This document shows positions 9,698 to 19,774 of a stretch of 64,000 nt of DNA, one piece after another. Within the stretch, counting starts at the first letter, position 1. Each line of letters starts with the position of its first letter. The DNA is from JBBRHQ01 sp963781345. Lineage in GTDB: Bacteria > Actinomycetota > Thermoleophilia > Solirubrobacterales > 70-9. A model generated the notes under the pieces. That model did not search any database. It was not told the origin of the DNA and was given only the letters and a program-made list of their open reading frames with translations. The stretch lies in the NCBI GenBank assembly GCA_963781345.1, contig CAWAFQ010000009.1:1-64000 (forward strand), in the 5' to 3' direction. The position numbers were made by a program, and so were the translations under genes.

Positions 9698-11377
9698 TCA
9701 GCTCGAGCCCTCACGGCAGACGGAGAATCGGCCCGCGCCTATCAGGCCGAGGCGCCAGGGACGGCTCGAGCGATCGGCAGGGATCGCCATCGAAGCGCGC
9801 GTCCCCGGCGACAGGAAGCCGACGCCGACCGGATATGTGTCGGCGAATCGCGCGAGCAGGACCCCGCCGCCCGCGGATCCCAGGTTGCGCAGCGAAAGCG
9901 TCCCACGGCGAATTCGCAGGCCGGTCGCCCCGTCACTCGACGGCGTCACGATCCTGCACCGGCCCCCGGCTCCCGCGGCGGGATCGGTCCTCACGAGGGC
10001 TATCCCCAGTGCCGCCGCCAGTACCCGGTCGGCGGCCTCCCTCGCGTATTCCGGACCGCCCGCGAGCTCGGATGAGCTGTAGGCAGGCGAGCCGAACTCC
10101 CTTACCGCGCTGAGATAGGGGCCGGCGGCAACTCCGTAGTAGGGGGTCCCGACCGTGGACTCGCTGAGGACGAGCTTCGGGTCGACCCTGTCCCTGGCAA
10201 TCTCGATCGCCGCCTGGTCGGCACGGACGATGTTGCTGGTCGGCAGAAAGAGCCCCGAGTAGGCGTCGTGGAGCGAGTAGAGGTTGCTCACCAGTGCCGC
10301 GGCGGTGATCGCCGCCGCCCCGAGCAGCCTCCCTCCGCCGGGGTGAGCACCCCTCGCCAGCTCGGCCGCGATCAGCAGCACGAAGATCGCCGAGGGGTAC
10401 TGGTAGCGGCTCGCCGTAGGACCGCGGGCCGGGTTCACATTGAACGCCCCGAGTATCCAGAACGCTGCGGCGATCGCGAGCACGATCCAGAGTTCCCGGG
10501 GGATTCGAACCCTGCGCCGGCGATGGGTCCACCAAGCCATTGCGGCGGTGCCGCAGACGATCGCCAGGCCGAGCGCCCTGAGGACGTTGCGGGAGGAGGC
10601 CGACGCGAACCTGGTCAGGCCGGCCAGCGATTCGACCCCGTAGGAGATCGCGGTGAGCACGTAGTCCGGAGACGTGACGACGTTGTGCAGGGAGAGGTAG
10701 CTCGGCGCCGTCCGGCCCCACCCCAGCCACCAGACCGCGAACAGCACCAGCGGCACGGCGACGACATAGAGTCGGCCGAGGCTGCGACGCTTGCTCAGCA
10801 GCTGGTCTACGACGGCGCCGGCGGCGAAGGCGAGGCCGAGCGACGAGAATGCGATCGAGACCGTCAAGAGGAGACAGGCGATCCGATCTCCGGTGCGGTC
10901 GTCGCGCTCGAGCATCAGCAGCATCCCGAGTCCGGCCGCCACCGAACCGAAGAAGCCGACCTGGAAAGGCCACAGCAGGTCCTCCCAGGCAGGTCCCAGG
11001 AAGAGGACCAGGACCGTCGCCAGCAGCGCCAGGGCGTCGCCGACCCGGCGGCGCAGGTAGATGAAGAGCAACACGGCGCTGATCAGGAAGACGATCGTCG
11101 AGACGACCCGGAACGGCATCGACGAGGTCATCCCGAAGCTCGCGAGCAGGGCCTTGTAGATCGCCACCGGGATGAGGACGATGTGCTCGTTGTGGGGATC
11201 GAGGAACGCGGAGACGTCGAAGCCACGCCGGTAGATGAGGAACTCCCAGTCGTCGTAGAAGAACGTCAGCCTCGACCCGATTACGAGCAGGAGGGTCGCC
11301 GACGCGGCGACGGCGATACCGAGGAGGATGAGGGCGGCCTGCCGCCGGCGCGCCGGCCCCACCGAGTCCGTTAGCAC
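9698..11377 (-). CDS. large multi-pass membrane protein (paralogue 3 of 3, intact)
   Basis: 559 residues, GTG start at 11377. About ten hydrophobic segments occupy residues 15-375; the C-terminal 180 residues form a soluble domain. The first loop carries SRLTFFYDDWEFL and FLDPHNEHIVLIPV, then PFQVGFFGSVAAGLGML, WWLGWGRTAPSYLSL and RGPTASRYQYPSAIFVLLIAAELARG. The soluble end has GPYLSAVREFGSPAY and IPADRSSRPWRL. It is the intact reference for the two relatives at the left edge. The acidic DDWEF/DPH-EH loop resembles GT-C or mannosyltransferase loops, but I cannot name a function. Confidence 0.8.
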   Translation of the reverse strand: MLTDSVGPARRRQAALILLGIAVAASATLLLVIGSRLTFFYDDWEFLIYRRGFDVSAFLDPHNEHIVLIPVAIYKALLASFGMTSSMPFRVVSTIVFLISAVLLFIYLRRRVGDALALLATVLVLFLGPAWEDLLWPFQVGFFGSVAAGLGMLLMLERDDRTGDRIACLLLTVSIAFSSLGLAFAAGAVVDQLLSKRRSLGRLYVVAVPLVLFAVWWLGWGRTAPSYLSLHNVVTSPDYVLTAISYGVESLAGLTRFASASSRNVLRALGLAIVCGTAAMAWWTHRRRRVRIPRELWIVLAIAAAFWILGAFNVNPARGPTASRYQYPSAIFVLLIAAELARGAHPGGGRLLGAAAITAAALVSNLYSLHDAYSGLFLPTSNIVRADQAAIEIARDRVDPKLVLSESTVGTPYYGVAAGPYLSAVREFGSPAYSSSELAGGPEYAREAADRVLAAALGIALVRTDPAAGAGGRCRIVTPSSDGATGLRIRRGTLSLRNLGSAGGGVLLARFADTYPVGVGFLSPGTRASMAIPADRSSRPWRLGLIGAGRFSVCREGSS

Positions 11378-11382
11378 GCCGA

Positions 11383-11388
11383 TAGCCT
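11383..11388 (+). promoter_or_regulatory. candidate -10 hexamer TAGCCT
   Basis: TAGCCT lies 9 nt before the ATG at 11398. It matches the TANNNT -10 pattern seen before several other starts in this window and implies a nearly leaderless transcript. No clear -35 was identified. Confidence 0.4.
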
Positions 11389-11397
11389 AGAGACCAC

Positions 11398-12476
11398 ATG
11401 GCGACGGCGATAGTCAGCGGCTCGGGCGGCCTGATCGGGTCGGAGTCCGTCCGCCACCTCGTCGAGGCCGGCTGGGACGTGGTCGGGATCGAGAACGACA
11501 TGCGGGCTCGCTTCTTCGGGCCCGAGGCGTCGACCGCGCCGGTGACGGCGCGGCTCGAGGCCGACTACTCGCCGCGTTCCGCTCGCCTCGAGCTCGACAT
11601 CCGCGACGCCGACGGGGTCGAATCGGCCTTCCGCGAGGCGCCGGGCCGGTCGAGCTGGTCATCCACGCCGCCGCCCAGCCGTCCCACGACTGGGCGGCGC
11701 GCGAGCCGCAGACCGACTTCGGCGTCAACGCCACCGGGACGCTCAACCTGCTCGAGGCGACCCGCGCGCACGCCCCCGACGCGCCGTTCGTCTTCTGCTC
11801 GACCAACAAGGTCTACGGCGACACCCCCAACCGGCTGCCGCTCGAGGAGCGCGAGACTCGCTACGAGCTGCCCGCGGTCACATCGCTACCACGCACGGCA
11901 TCGACACCTCGATGTCGATCGACTCCTCGACCCACTCGCTGTTTGGAGTCTCGAAGACGGCCGCCGACCTGCTGGTCCAGGAGTACGGCCGCTACTTCGG
12001 GATGCCGACGGTCTGCTTCCGCGGCGGCTGCCTGACCGGGCCCCAGCACGCCGGCGCCCAGCTCCACGGCTTCCTCGCCTACCTGATGCGCTGCACGGTC
12101 ACCGGGACCCCCTACACGGTCTTCGGCTACTCGGGCAAGCAGGTCCGCGACAACATCCACAGCGCCGACCTCGTCGCCTGCTTCATGGAGTTCCAGCGGG
12201 CCCCCAGGAGCGGCCGCCGTCTACAACATCGGCGGCGGGCGCTTCAGCAACTGCTCGATGCTGGAGGCGATCGAGGCCTGCGAGCGGATCAGCGGCCGCG
12301 AGCTCGAGCTGGGACGCTCAGCGACGAGGCGCGGATCGGCGATCACCGCTGGTGGATCTCCGACCTCTCGGAGTTCCGCGCCGACTACCCGGACTGGAAG
12401 CCCCCGCGCGGAATCGAGGAGATCCTCGCGCGAGATGCACGACCGCAACGTCGAGCGCTGGGCCGCGACGGCTTGA
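11398..12476 (+). CDS. SDR nucleotide-sugar epimerase, CDP-paratose 2-epimerase-like, frame-broken
   Basis: The N-terminus MATAIVSGSGGLIGSE is an extended-SDR Rossmann GxxGxxG. After a break near 11640 the next frame reads ELVIHAAAQPSHDWA, NATGTLNLLEA and FCSTNKVYGDTPNRLPLEE, and after another near 11880-11910 HSLFGVSKTAADLLVQEYG (YxxxK position held by F/S-K), FRGGCLTGPQHAG and GKQVRDNIHSADLV. The STNKVYGD block and QVRD-HS-DL match the CDP-paratose 2-epimerase (RfbE/tyvelose epimerase) branch. Further breaks occur near 12215, 12310 and 12430; the end is EMHDRNVERW then TGA 12474-12476. At least five single-base shifts in an otherwise full-length gene suggest sequence error. It heads the operon with the GT2 and Wzt/Wzm exporter. 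Confidence 0.7.
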
Positions 12477-14010
12477 GCGGCTCGCCGCGGTTCCCGACCC
12501 TCGACCCGGAGCTCGAGGTCCAGGCTCGACATCGCCGCTGCCGGAGAGGCTCGACGCTCGGCCGCGGCAACGCGATCTTCGTGCTCGGCAGCTGCTTCCA
12601 TCGCAGTCGCCGCGTCGCGGGGCCTCGAGCTCGAGGTCGACGAGCAGGAGGCTGCCGGTGGCGGCGTCGCGCGATGCCGCGACTCGACCGCGCCGCCTAC
12701 CGCAGCGGCTTCTGGGCGATCGTCCCCTTCGAGGCCCCGCGAGCGCGACGCAGAGCGTCGGCGTCTCGGTCTGAGGCGAGGCTCGCCGACGGCGGCGGAG
12801 CGCACGGCCCGGCTGGGCGAGGTCGACTGCCTCGGCGGCCGCGAGCCCTGGCCGGCCGGCGCCGCGGCGGGCGGCCGAGACGATCGCGATCTGCATGGCG
12901 ACTCACAATCCCGACCCCGGCCTGTTCGCGACCCAGATCGCGTCGATCCGCGAGCAGACCGACCGCGACTGGGTCTGCGTGGTCAGCGACGACTGCTCGG
13001 ATCCGCAGAGCTTCGAGCGGATCGGCGAGGTGCTCTGCGGCGACGCCCGCTTCAGCGTCTCGCGCTCCGGAGCGCAGGCTCGGCTTCTACCGCAACTTCG
13101 AGCGGGCCCTCGGGCTCGCACCGCCCACGGCCGGGCTGCGTCGCGCTCGCCGATCAGGACGACCGCTGGCATCCGGGAGAAGCTGGCGACGCTGCGCGAG
13201 GCCCTCGGCCCGGCGAGGCTCGTCTACAGCGACCAGCGGCTGGTCACGCCCGGCGGCGAGGTCCTCTCCGAGCACCTACTGGACGAAGCGCCGCAACAAC
13301 CACACCAACTTCGCCTCGCTGCTGATCGCGAACACGGTCACGGGCGCGGCCTCGCTGATGCGGCGCGAGCTGCTCGACTACGCGCTTCCGTTCCCGCCGG
13401 CTCTCGGCGATGCCTTACCACGACCACTGGCTCGGCCTCGTCGCCCTCTGCAGCGGCGAGATCGCCTACGTCGACCGGCCGCTCTACGACTACGTCCAGC
13501 ACGAGAATGCCGTCCTCGGCCACGCCGGCGCCAACACCGTCGAGGGCAGGAGCAGAATGGCATGGCTGGGGAGGCTGCGGCGCGGGGAGAGGCCGGCCGT
13601 CGGCTGGCGCTCGATCTACTTCTTCGAGTACTGCCGGCTGGCGCTGTTCGCGACGGTGCTGTTGCTACGCTGCGGCGAGCGGATGCAGCTGCGGCCAAGC
13701 GCGCGGCCCTCGAGCGCTTTCTCGGCGCCGAGTCCTCGCCTCGTTCCTTCGCCTGGCTTGCCTGCGCGCTCCGCACGGGCGCTCGCTGGGTCACAACGAG
13801 ACCCTGGGCGCCGAGCGCCGGCTCGCCGCCGGGATCGTCTGGCGCCATGCGTTGCCGCTGCTCGCGGCGCGCCGCCAGCGCCGTGGTGCGCCACGACGCC
13901 AGCCTCCTGCCGGCTACGACGGCCAGCCTGCCCGGAGACCGTCGCCATACCGCGCGGATCGCGCTCGCACGGCCGAGCAGATCCGAGGGGATACTTCCAG
14001 CGCAGGATGA
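12473..14010 (+). CDS. GT2 glycosyltransferase with extra N-terminal domain, frame-broken
   Basis: A TTG at 12473 overlaps the previous TGA. About 130 N-terminal residues (including YRSGFWAIVPFEAPR) precede the GT2 core. The core begins ETIAICMATHNPDPGLFATQI near 12870 and continues with WVCVVSDDCSDP, YRNFERALG, ADQDDRWHPEKL, LVYSDQRLV and YHDHWLGLVAL in successive frames, with breaks near 13075, 13145, 13275, 13405, 13690 and later. The motifs match rhamnosyl/galactosyl GT2 enzymes of O-antigen assembly. The stop TGA 14008-14010 overlaps the ATG of the ABC ATPase. Sitting next to Wzt/Wzm, it probably adds sugars to the chain exported by that transporter. Confidence 0.65.
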
Positions 14011-15264
14011 CGTACCGGGGCGATCGAGGTCCGCGACCTGACCAAGACCTTCCGGATGCCGCGACCACCGGGTCGACTCGCTCAAGGAGCGGATGCTGCA
14101 CCCCTTCGATCAGGGCGGCTACGATGACCTTCACGCCCTGCGCGAGTGTCAGCTTCGACGTCGGCACGGGGGAGTTCTTCGGCGTCGTCGGACGCAACGG
14201 CTCCGGCAAGAGCACCCTGCTGAAGATCCTCGCCAGCATCTACGCGGCCGACAGCGGCCGGATCCGGATGGCCGGCAGCCTGGCGCCGTTCATCGAGCTG
14301 GGGGTCGGGCTTCAACACCGGAGCTGACCGCACGAGAGAACATCGTCCTCAACGGGGTGATGATGGGCCTGACGCCGGCAGGAGGCGGCAAGGCAGGATC
14401 GACACGCGTGCTCGACTTCGCCGAGCTCGCGCGACTTCGTCGAGCTGAAGCTGAAGAACTACTCCTCGGGGATGCTGGTGCGACTCGCCTTCTCGGTGAT
14501 GCTCGAGGCCGACACCGACATCCTGCTGATCGACGAGGTGCTGGCGGTCGGCGACGCCGCCTTCCAGCAGAAGTGCACCGACGTCTTCAACGGAGATGCG
14601 CGACTCCGGGCGCACGGTGCTCCTGGTCACCCACGACATGCGCTCGGTCGAGCGCTACTGCGACCGGGCGATGCTGCTCGAATGGCGGGCAGGATCGAGG
14701 CGCTCGGCGACCCGCAGCGAGGTCTCGCGCCGCTACCTCCAGCTCAACTTCGACGAGTCGATCGCCGACGAGGTCGGGAGCGGCGGGCGCGCACCGAGGA
14801 GCCGGCCCGGCGCCCCGGAGGTGCAATCTCGCGCGACATCTGGCTCGAGGCTGCCGACGGGACCCGGACGCCGAACGTCGAGCAGGGCGAGGAGATTCAG
14901 CCTCCATGCGATCCTCGAGGTCGGGCGCGACATATCCCGGCCCGATGATCAGCTTCGTCTTCTCCGACCCCAACGGCATCGACATCTTCGGCTTCGGCCA
15001 GGCTCTCGAGGATCGTCGACTCGATCCCCGAGCGACTGATGGCGGGGCAGCGCATCCACTTCGCCGCGATGCTGCGCAACCGGCTCGCCGACGGACGCTA
15101 CGACGCCGCCTGCTGGGTCCACCGCGACGCCAGCCTCGCCGAGGCGATCGTGCATCGTCCCCGACGCACTCGACTTCGTCGTCTACGGCAGGACGATGTC
15201 CGCTGGCCTGGTCGGCGTCGACTACGAGGTCGACGTGCGGATCGACGAGGGCGGTCCCGGGTGA
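14007..15264 (+). CDS. wzt: Wzt-type polysaccharide ABC transporter ATPase, frame-broken
   Basis: ATG at 14007 within ATGA. Segments in alternating frames give IEVRDLTKTF, a Walker A VVGRNGSGKSTLLKILA (near 14195), ENIVLNGVMMGL, signature YSSGMLVRLAFSV, Walker B DILLIDEVLAVGD and the switch TVLLVTHDM. The order and the LAVGDAAFQQKC motif are those of KpsT/Wzt/TagH ATPases. A C-terminal extension after residue 240 (FSDPNGIDIFGFGQALE ... GLVGVDYEVDVRI) corresponds to the Wzt C-terminal glycan-binding domain that sets substrate specificity. At least eight frame breaks occur (for example near 14135, 14310, 14390, 14600, 14690). The stop TGA 15262-15264 overlaps the permease start. Confidence 0.8.
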
Positions 15265-16135
15265 GCGCGACGCGGTCGCCGGAGCAGGCGCTCGGGCCCC
15301 TCGCAGCTGCGCGAGGTCCAGGGTCCGTCGTCGATCGGCGGCGGCCGGCGGCGCTTCTTCGAGCTGCTCTGGCTGATCTCGGTCACCGAGTTCAAGAAGA
15401 CCTACTTCGGGACCGTGCTCGGCTACTTCTGGTCGCTGGCGCAGGCCGCTGATGCTCTTCGGGGTCCTGCTGTTCGTCTTCACGAAGGTCTTCCGGCTGG
15501 GCAGCAGCGTGCCCAACTACCCCGTCCTGCTGCTCCTCAACATCGTCCTCTTCACCTTTCTGCAGGAGGCGACCGGGGCAGCCGTCGACCTCGGTCGTCG
15601 GCAGGAGGGGATCGTCCGCAAGACCCAGTTCCCCCGGCTGGTGATCCCGCTCTCGGTCGTGCTGACCGCCTTCTTCAACCTCGGCGCTCAACCTGATCGC
15701 GGTCTTCGCCTTCATCCTCGTCTACGGCGTCGATCCGATCTGGACCTGGCTGCTGCTGCCGCTGATCCTGGCGCCGTGATCGCGGTCATCACCGTCGCCC
15801 TGTCGATGCTGCTCTCGGCGCTCTACGTCCGCTTCCGGGACGTCTCGATCATCTGGGGCGGTGGCCGTGACCGTGCTCTTCTACGGGACGCCGATCCTCT
15901 ACCCGATCGAGAAGGTGCCGGACCAGTATCAGGATTTTCGATCTTGTGGAACCCACTGGCGCCGATCTTCGAGCAGGCGAGGGCCTGGATCATCGATCCG
16001 AGCGCGCCGGGCGCCGTCTCGGCGGCGGGCGGCTTCGCCGGCCTGCTGCCGGCGATCGCTATCTACATCGCCGTCTGCGTCGCCGGGGTCTTGGTGTTCA
16101 GGCGGGAGGCGCCGCGGATCGCGGAGGCCCTGTAG
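15261..16135 (+). CDS. wzm: Wzm/TagG-type polysaccharide ABC transporter permease, frame-broken
   Basis: GTG at 15261 in the GTGA overlap with wzt. ABC-2 permease features: an amphipathic RRRFFELLWLISVTEFKK lead-in, FGTVLGYFWSLAQPL (break near 15450), six hydrophobic segments including VLLFVFTKVFRLG, YPVLLLLNIVLFTFLQEA, QFPRLVIPLSVVLTAFFNL, ALYVRFRDVSIIWG and LFYGTPILYPIEKVP. The RDV--I--- and TPI-YP motifs are typical of the Wzm/RfbA/TagG family. Breaks occur near 15590, 15690, 15775, 15865 and 15930. It should form the channel that moves the lipid-linked polysaccharide to the outer face of the membrane. Confidence 0.8.
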
Positions 16136-16914
16136 CGAGCTGGATCGACGCGATCCGCCGCATCGGGTACTGCTCGTATGGCAACTCCCCGCGCCAGCGC
16201 TCGTGGGCCTCTGCCGAGACCCAGTAGGTGTCGGGGTCGCGCTCGAGGTCGGAGACCGTCTCGGCCAGGGCCGGCGGGGCGGATCCCGCAGGCGCCTGCG
16301 ATTACCTCGAGCCGTTCGCGATGGGAATCGGCCGAGAAGCCGGCGACGACGTGGTCGATCGCGTGGATCGAGCGCCCGGACAGGGGGTCGAGGTGCTCGG
16401 CGATCCCCTCCATCAGGGCCCCGAGCTCAGTCGCATCAATGTGCTCGAGAACGGAAACCGAGTAGACGGCACTGAACCCGGCTCCAAGATCGCTCGCCGG
16501 AGGAAAGGAGTCGCGAACGATCTCGAGGCCGGGGTAGGCGAGGCTGAACTGCTCGAACTCCCGCGGCCCGTTGCCGCTGCCGTCATACGGATCGACGACC
16601 GTGACCGCGAAGCCCATCCGCGAGAGGATCCCCGCGACGAGGGGCTCCCCGGCGCCGATCTCCAGGATCCGCCCCCCGGAGGTGACGCTGCCGAGGACGG
16701 CCTTCAGCATCCAGCAGCGCTGCAGGTCCTTCATGTCGTGATTGGCCCTGACCAGCCCGGGGATCGTCACAGCGCTGTCGGCGAGGTCGCGGACCGTGCC
16801 ATAGGAGATCGACGGCGGCCCGAAGCTGCCCCGGTAGCGGTCCTCGAGCTCCCACAGCCGCTCGTCCGGCAGCAGCGCCCGCGAGCCGTCGGGCTCAGAC
16901 CGCCGTCGCGCCAT
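16098..16914 (-). CDS. class I SAM-dependent methyltransferase
   Basis: ATG at 16914 (MARRRSEPDGSRALLP), overlapping the end of the upstream GT4 gene by 20 bp. Motif I is GRILEIGAGEPLVAGILS near residue 75, with VVDPYDGSGNGPREFE and YSVSVLEHIDATELGALM. A frame break near 16270 interrupts the C-terminus; the corrected frame reads ALAETVSDLERDPDTYWVS, HERWRGELPYEQYPMRR and stops at 16098, overlapping the 3' end of wzm from the other strand. Uncorrected, the frame runs to 16063. It is the last gene of a five-gene minus-strand operon (21864 to 16098) and may cap or modify the glycan. Confidence 0.75.
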
Positions 16915-18076
16915 CGGAGGCGATGATCCCTTCGTAGAAGCCGCCGAGCGCCATCGAGGCATTCTCCCAGCGCAGCTCGGCGGCGGCGAACTCGCGGGCG
17001 CCCTCGCCGAGCCTGCGGGCCAGTTCGCGGTCGCCGATCAGCTCCTGCAGCCGCGCCGCGATCTCGAGCGAGCGTCCCTGCTCGAGCAGGGACGCGTTGC
17101 GGCCATCGACGAGGTCGTTGCCGATGTTGCAGTGGGGCAGCAGCACCGGGCGGCCCATCGCCAGGAACTCCGGCAGCTTCGACGGCAGGCGGTAGCGGTT
17201 GAAGTCGTCGGGTGCGCCGGGCTGGACGAAGGCGTCGGCGAGCGCGAGGTGGCCGGGGATCAGCCGCCAGGGGATCGGCCCGAGCTCGATCACGCCTTCG
17301 GTCAGCGCTTCGGCGGAGCGCTGGTCGACTCCACCGAAGCGGGTGTGTCCGATCCGCACCAGCTTCACCGCAAGCCCCCGCCGCCGCAGCAGCTTGACGG
17401 CCAGGTAGAGGCTCAGCATCTCGTGCTGGTTCGCGTAGTGCACGTGCCCGTGGTAGACGAGAACGAAGTCGTCGTCCCCGAGCCCGAGCGCCCGGCGCGG
17501 CACCGCGGGCGCCAGGTCCGGGCGGAAGCGCTCGAGATCAATCCCGGGGCGGGCGAGGTGATGAGGCCGGGCGGCACTGTTGAACTCGTTCAGCTCCTCG
17601 GTGATCACGGTCACCCCGGAGGCGCCGGCGACGAACTCGGGATACAGGGATGGGTGCGCGAGGTCGCGCAGTGCGAGCGCCTCCTGGGCCGCAGCCGGAA
17701 GCCGGCGGAGCTCGGAGACGGGTCTCCCGGCGGCTGATGAGAGAAGGCGATCCTCGTTGTCCTCTAGGTGGACGACATAGGGGACGCCAAGATCCTCGGC
17801 AAACGGCAGGGTCGCGCGCCGAACGTTCTCCCGCGGGGTCCAGGCACAGACGAGCGACTCCTCCGGCCGGCTCCTCCACTGCCGCAGCTTCGCCGGCAGC
17901 CCCTCGTGAGAGATGCACTCGAACCCGGGCTCCCCGAATGCCTTGACCCTGTCGGTCGCTCCCTCGCAGGCCAGCGTCACCTCCCACCCGAGCCGGGCCA
18001 GGCCCTCCCCGAAATGCAGGGCCTGGATGCCGCTGTTGCAGTCGAACGGCCCGAAGTGGATGAACAGCACCCTCAT
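16895..18076 (-). CDS. GT4 family glycosyltransferase
   Basis: 393 residues, start ATG at 18076 overlapping the upstream stop (ATGA). The N-terminal GT-B domain begins MRVLFIHFGPFDCNSGIQAL with GLARLGWEVTLAC; the C-terminal donor domain includes FVLVYHGHVHYANQHEM, ELGPIPWRLIPGHLALADAF, YRLPSKLPEFLAMGRPVLLP and NASLLEQG. The KLPEFLAMGRPV helix is the nucleotide-sugar-binding E-x7-E-like region of GT4 enzymes. No frame breaks. It belongs to a minus-strand glycosyltransferase operon and is expected to act in the cytoplasm on a lipid-linked acceptor. Confidence 0.85.
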   Translation of the reverse strand: MRVLFIHFGPFDCNSGIQALHFGEGLARLGWEVTLACEGATDRVKAFGEPGFECISHEGLPAKLRQWRSRPEESLVCAWTPRENVRRATLPFAEDLGVPYVVHLEDNEDRLLSSAAGRPVSELRRLPAAAQEALALRDLAHPSLYPEFVAGASGVTVITEELNEFNSAARPHHLARPGIDLERFRPDLAPAVPRRALGLGDDDFVLVYHGHVHYANQHEMLSLYLAVKLLRRRGLAVKLVRIGHTRFGGVDQRSAEALTEGVIELGPIPWRLIPGHLALADAFVQPGAPDDFNRYRLPSKLPEFLAMGRPVLLPHCNIGNDLVDGRNASLLEQGRSLEIAARLQELIGDRELARRLGEGAREFAAAELRWENASMALGGFYEGIIASDGATAV

Positions 18077-19774
18077 GGCCGGCCGGCCTCTGCGGTCGGC
18101 GGCCGCCCCGACTCGACCGTGTAGTCGGCTCGCTCGCGGCCGAGGCCGGGGTTGTAGAAGGGGTCGCCGGCCTCGAGCTCCTCGTACCAGCGATCGACGA
18201 AGAGGGCGCGGTCGACGACATCGAAGCGCCGCCGCCGCTCACCGGCCCTCTGATGGCTGACGGCGGCCGGGCCCGGGACGCAGACGGGCGTCAGGCCGCG
18301 CTCCAGCAGGGACTGGCAGAGGTCGAAGTCGTCGAACTGGTATCGGTACTCCTCGAGAAAACCGCCGATCTCGGAGAAGAGGGACCGCGCGATCATCATG
18401 CACTCGGCACTCAGCCGCCGAGACCTCGCGGGCGCAGCAGAGGGAGCCGTAGTAGCCATCGCCGTCCGCGGGCTCGCCGGCGTGGGCTGGGCTGACGGGG
18501 TCGTAGAGGCCGACCGCGAAGCCCGCCTGCGCGACGCGACCGTCGGGCCTGCGCAGGACCGGCCCGACGGCGCCGACACCGGGCATCTGTGCAAACAGGG
18601 CCATCTCGGAGAGCCAGCCCTCGGCTGTGACCTCGACGCTCTCCCCGCAGAAGACGATCAGGTCCCCACCCGCCGCGGCTGCGCCCGCGTTCCTGGCGAC
18701 GGCGGGCCGCACCGGTCCCGGGGCACGCTCGACCCGAAGCGCTTCCCAGGCGGGATCGAGCGGGTGCTCTCCCGGCTCGGCGACGACGATCAGCTCGATC
18801 AGGCTGCGGTCGCTGTGCTCGAGGATCGAGTCCAGGCAGCGCCGCAGTCGCTCCTCTCCCTCCTCGGCGACGACGACGATGCTCACCGATGGCATCCGCG
18901 CTCCGGGGTCGGCGACGATCCGGGTACGGTGAGCGATCGAGGGGTGGGGCGCTGGGTGGGCGGGGATCTTGCGCCGGCGCAGATGCCCGCTCACCGCTTC
19001 GGTCTGAAGCACCCCGGCCTCCGGCTTCTCCATCGCGCCCGCGGCGATCGAGCCCGGCACGGCCCGCCAGTGATAGAGGACCTCGGGGATGTGGACGATC
19101 TCGTCGGTCTGCTCGGAGATCCTCAGCCCGAGCTCGAAGTCTTGGACCGTGTCGAATCTCGAGTCGAGGCCACCGACCGACTCGAGCAGCCCCCGTCGCA
19201 CGACGAGCAGGTGACCGAGGTACATCGCGCCGAGCGCGTAGACGGGTGAGAAGTCGGGCTTGAGGAAGGGATCGGCCGCGCGTCCGCTGGCGTCGAGCTT
19301 GTCCTCGTCGCTGTAGACGACATCCGTCTGCGGACGCGAGACGAACTCCCCGACGGCCCTCAGCAGGGCGGCGGGGTCGAGTACGTCGTCGTGGTCGCAG
19401 AATGCGACCAGCTCCCCGCTGCCGAGGCCGATGGCGCGGTTGGTGGCAGCCGATATCCCGGCGTTCTCAGCTGCGAAGTCGGCGCGGATCCTCGGATCGG
19501 ATCGGGCCCGGCGCTCGATCGTCTCGCGCACCTGGGGGTCGGCCGAGCCGTCGTCGGCGATGCACAGTTCCCAGGACGGGTAGACCTGGGCGATCACCGA
19601 GTCGATCGCGGCGCCGAGCAGCCCCGGATCTGACTCATACGTCGGCATCACAACCGAAACGAGCGGGCGCGCGCTCAGAGTCGCCAGCTCGGCCTCGAGC
19701 AGCTCCCGCTCTCCGACCCCCCCGAACCGGCGCCCGCGGGCGCGTGGCCGGCCTCGACGGGGTTCGTCGCTCAC
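18073..19774 (-). CDS. double-domain GT2 glycosyltransferase, one frame break
   Basis: Two GT2 domains in tandem. Domain 1 (residues 40-260) has VSVVMPTYESDPGLL, LCIADDGSADP, AFCDHDDVLDP and VYSDEDKLD (DHDD metal site). Domain 2 (from about 295) has VSIVVVAEEGEERL, RNAGAAAAGGDLIVFCGE and the SAECMMIARSLFSEIGGF segment. A frame break near 18415 separates VSAAE from SAECMM; after it the sequence continues to YNPGLGRERADYTVE and stops at 18073. The total of about 567 residues fits bifunctional polysaccharide GT2 proteins. ATG at 19774 overlaps the preceding stop by 4 bp. Substrates are unknown. Confidence 0.8.

Noticed and set aside
10268..11374. A 368-codon plus-strand open frame opposite the third membrane paralogue.
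   Set aside because: Shadow of the real gene: charged, Arg/Glu/Gln-rich and without a domain, common in high-GC DNA.
11398..16135. The frame-broken epimerase, GT2 and ABC genes were considered as pseudogenes.
   Set aside because: All domains are complete across the breaks, stop/start overlaps are preserved, and the shifts are single bases; sequence error is more likely.
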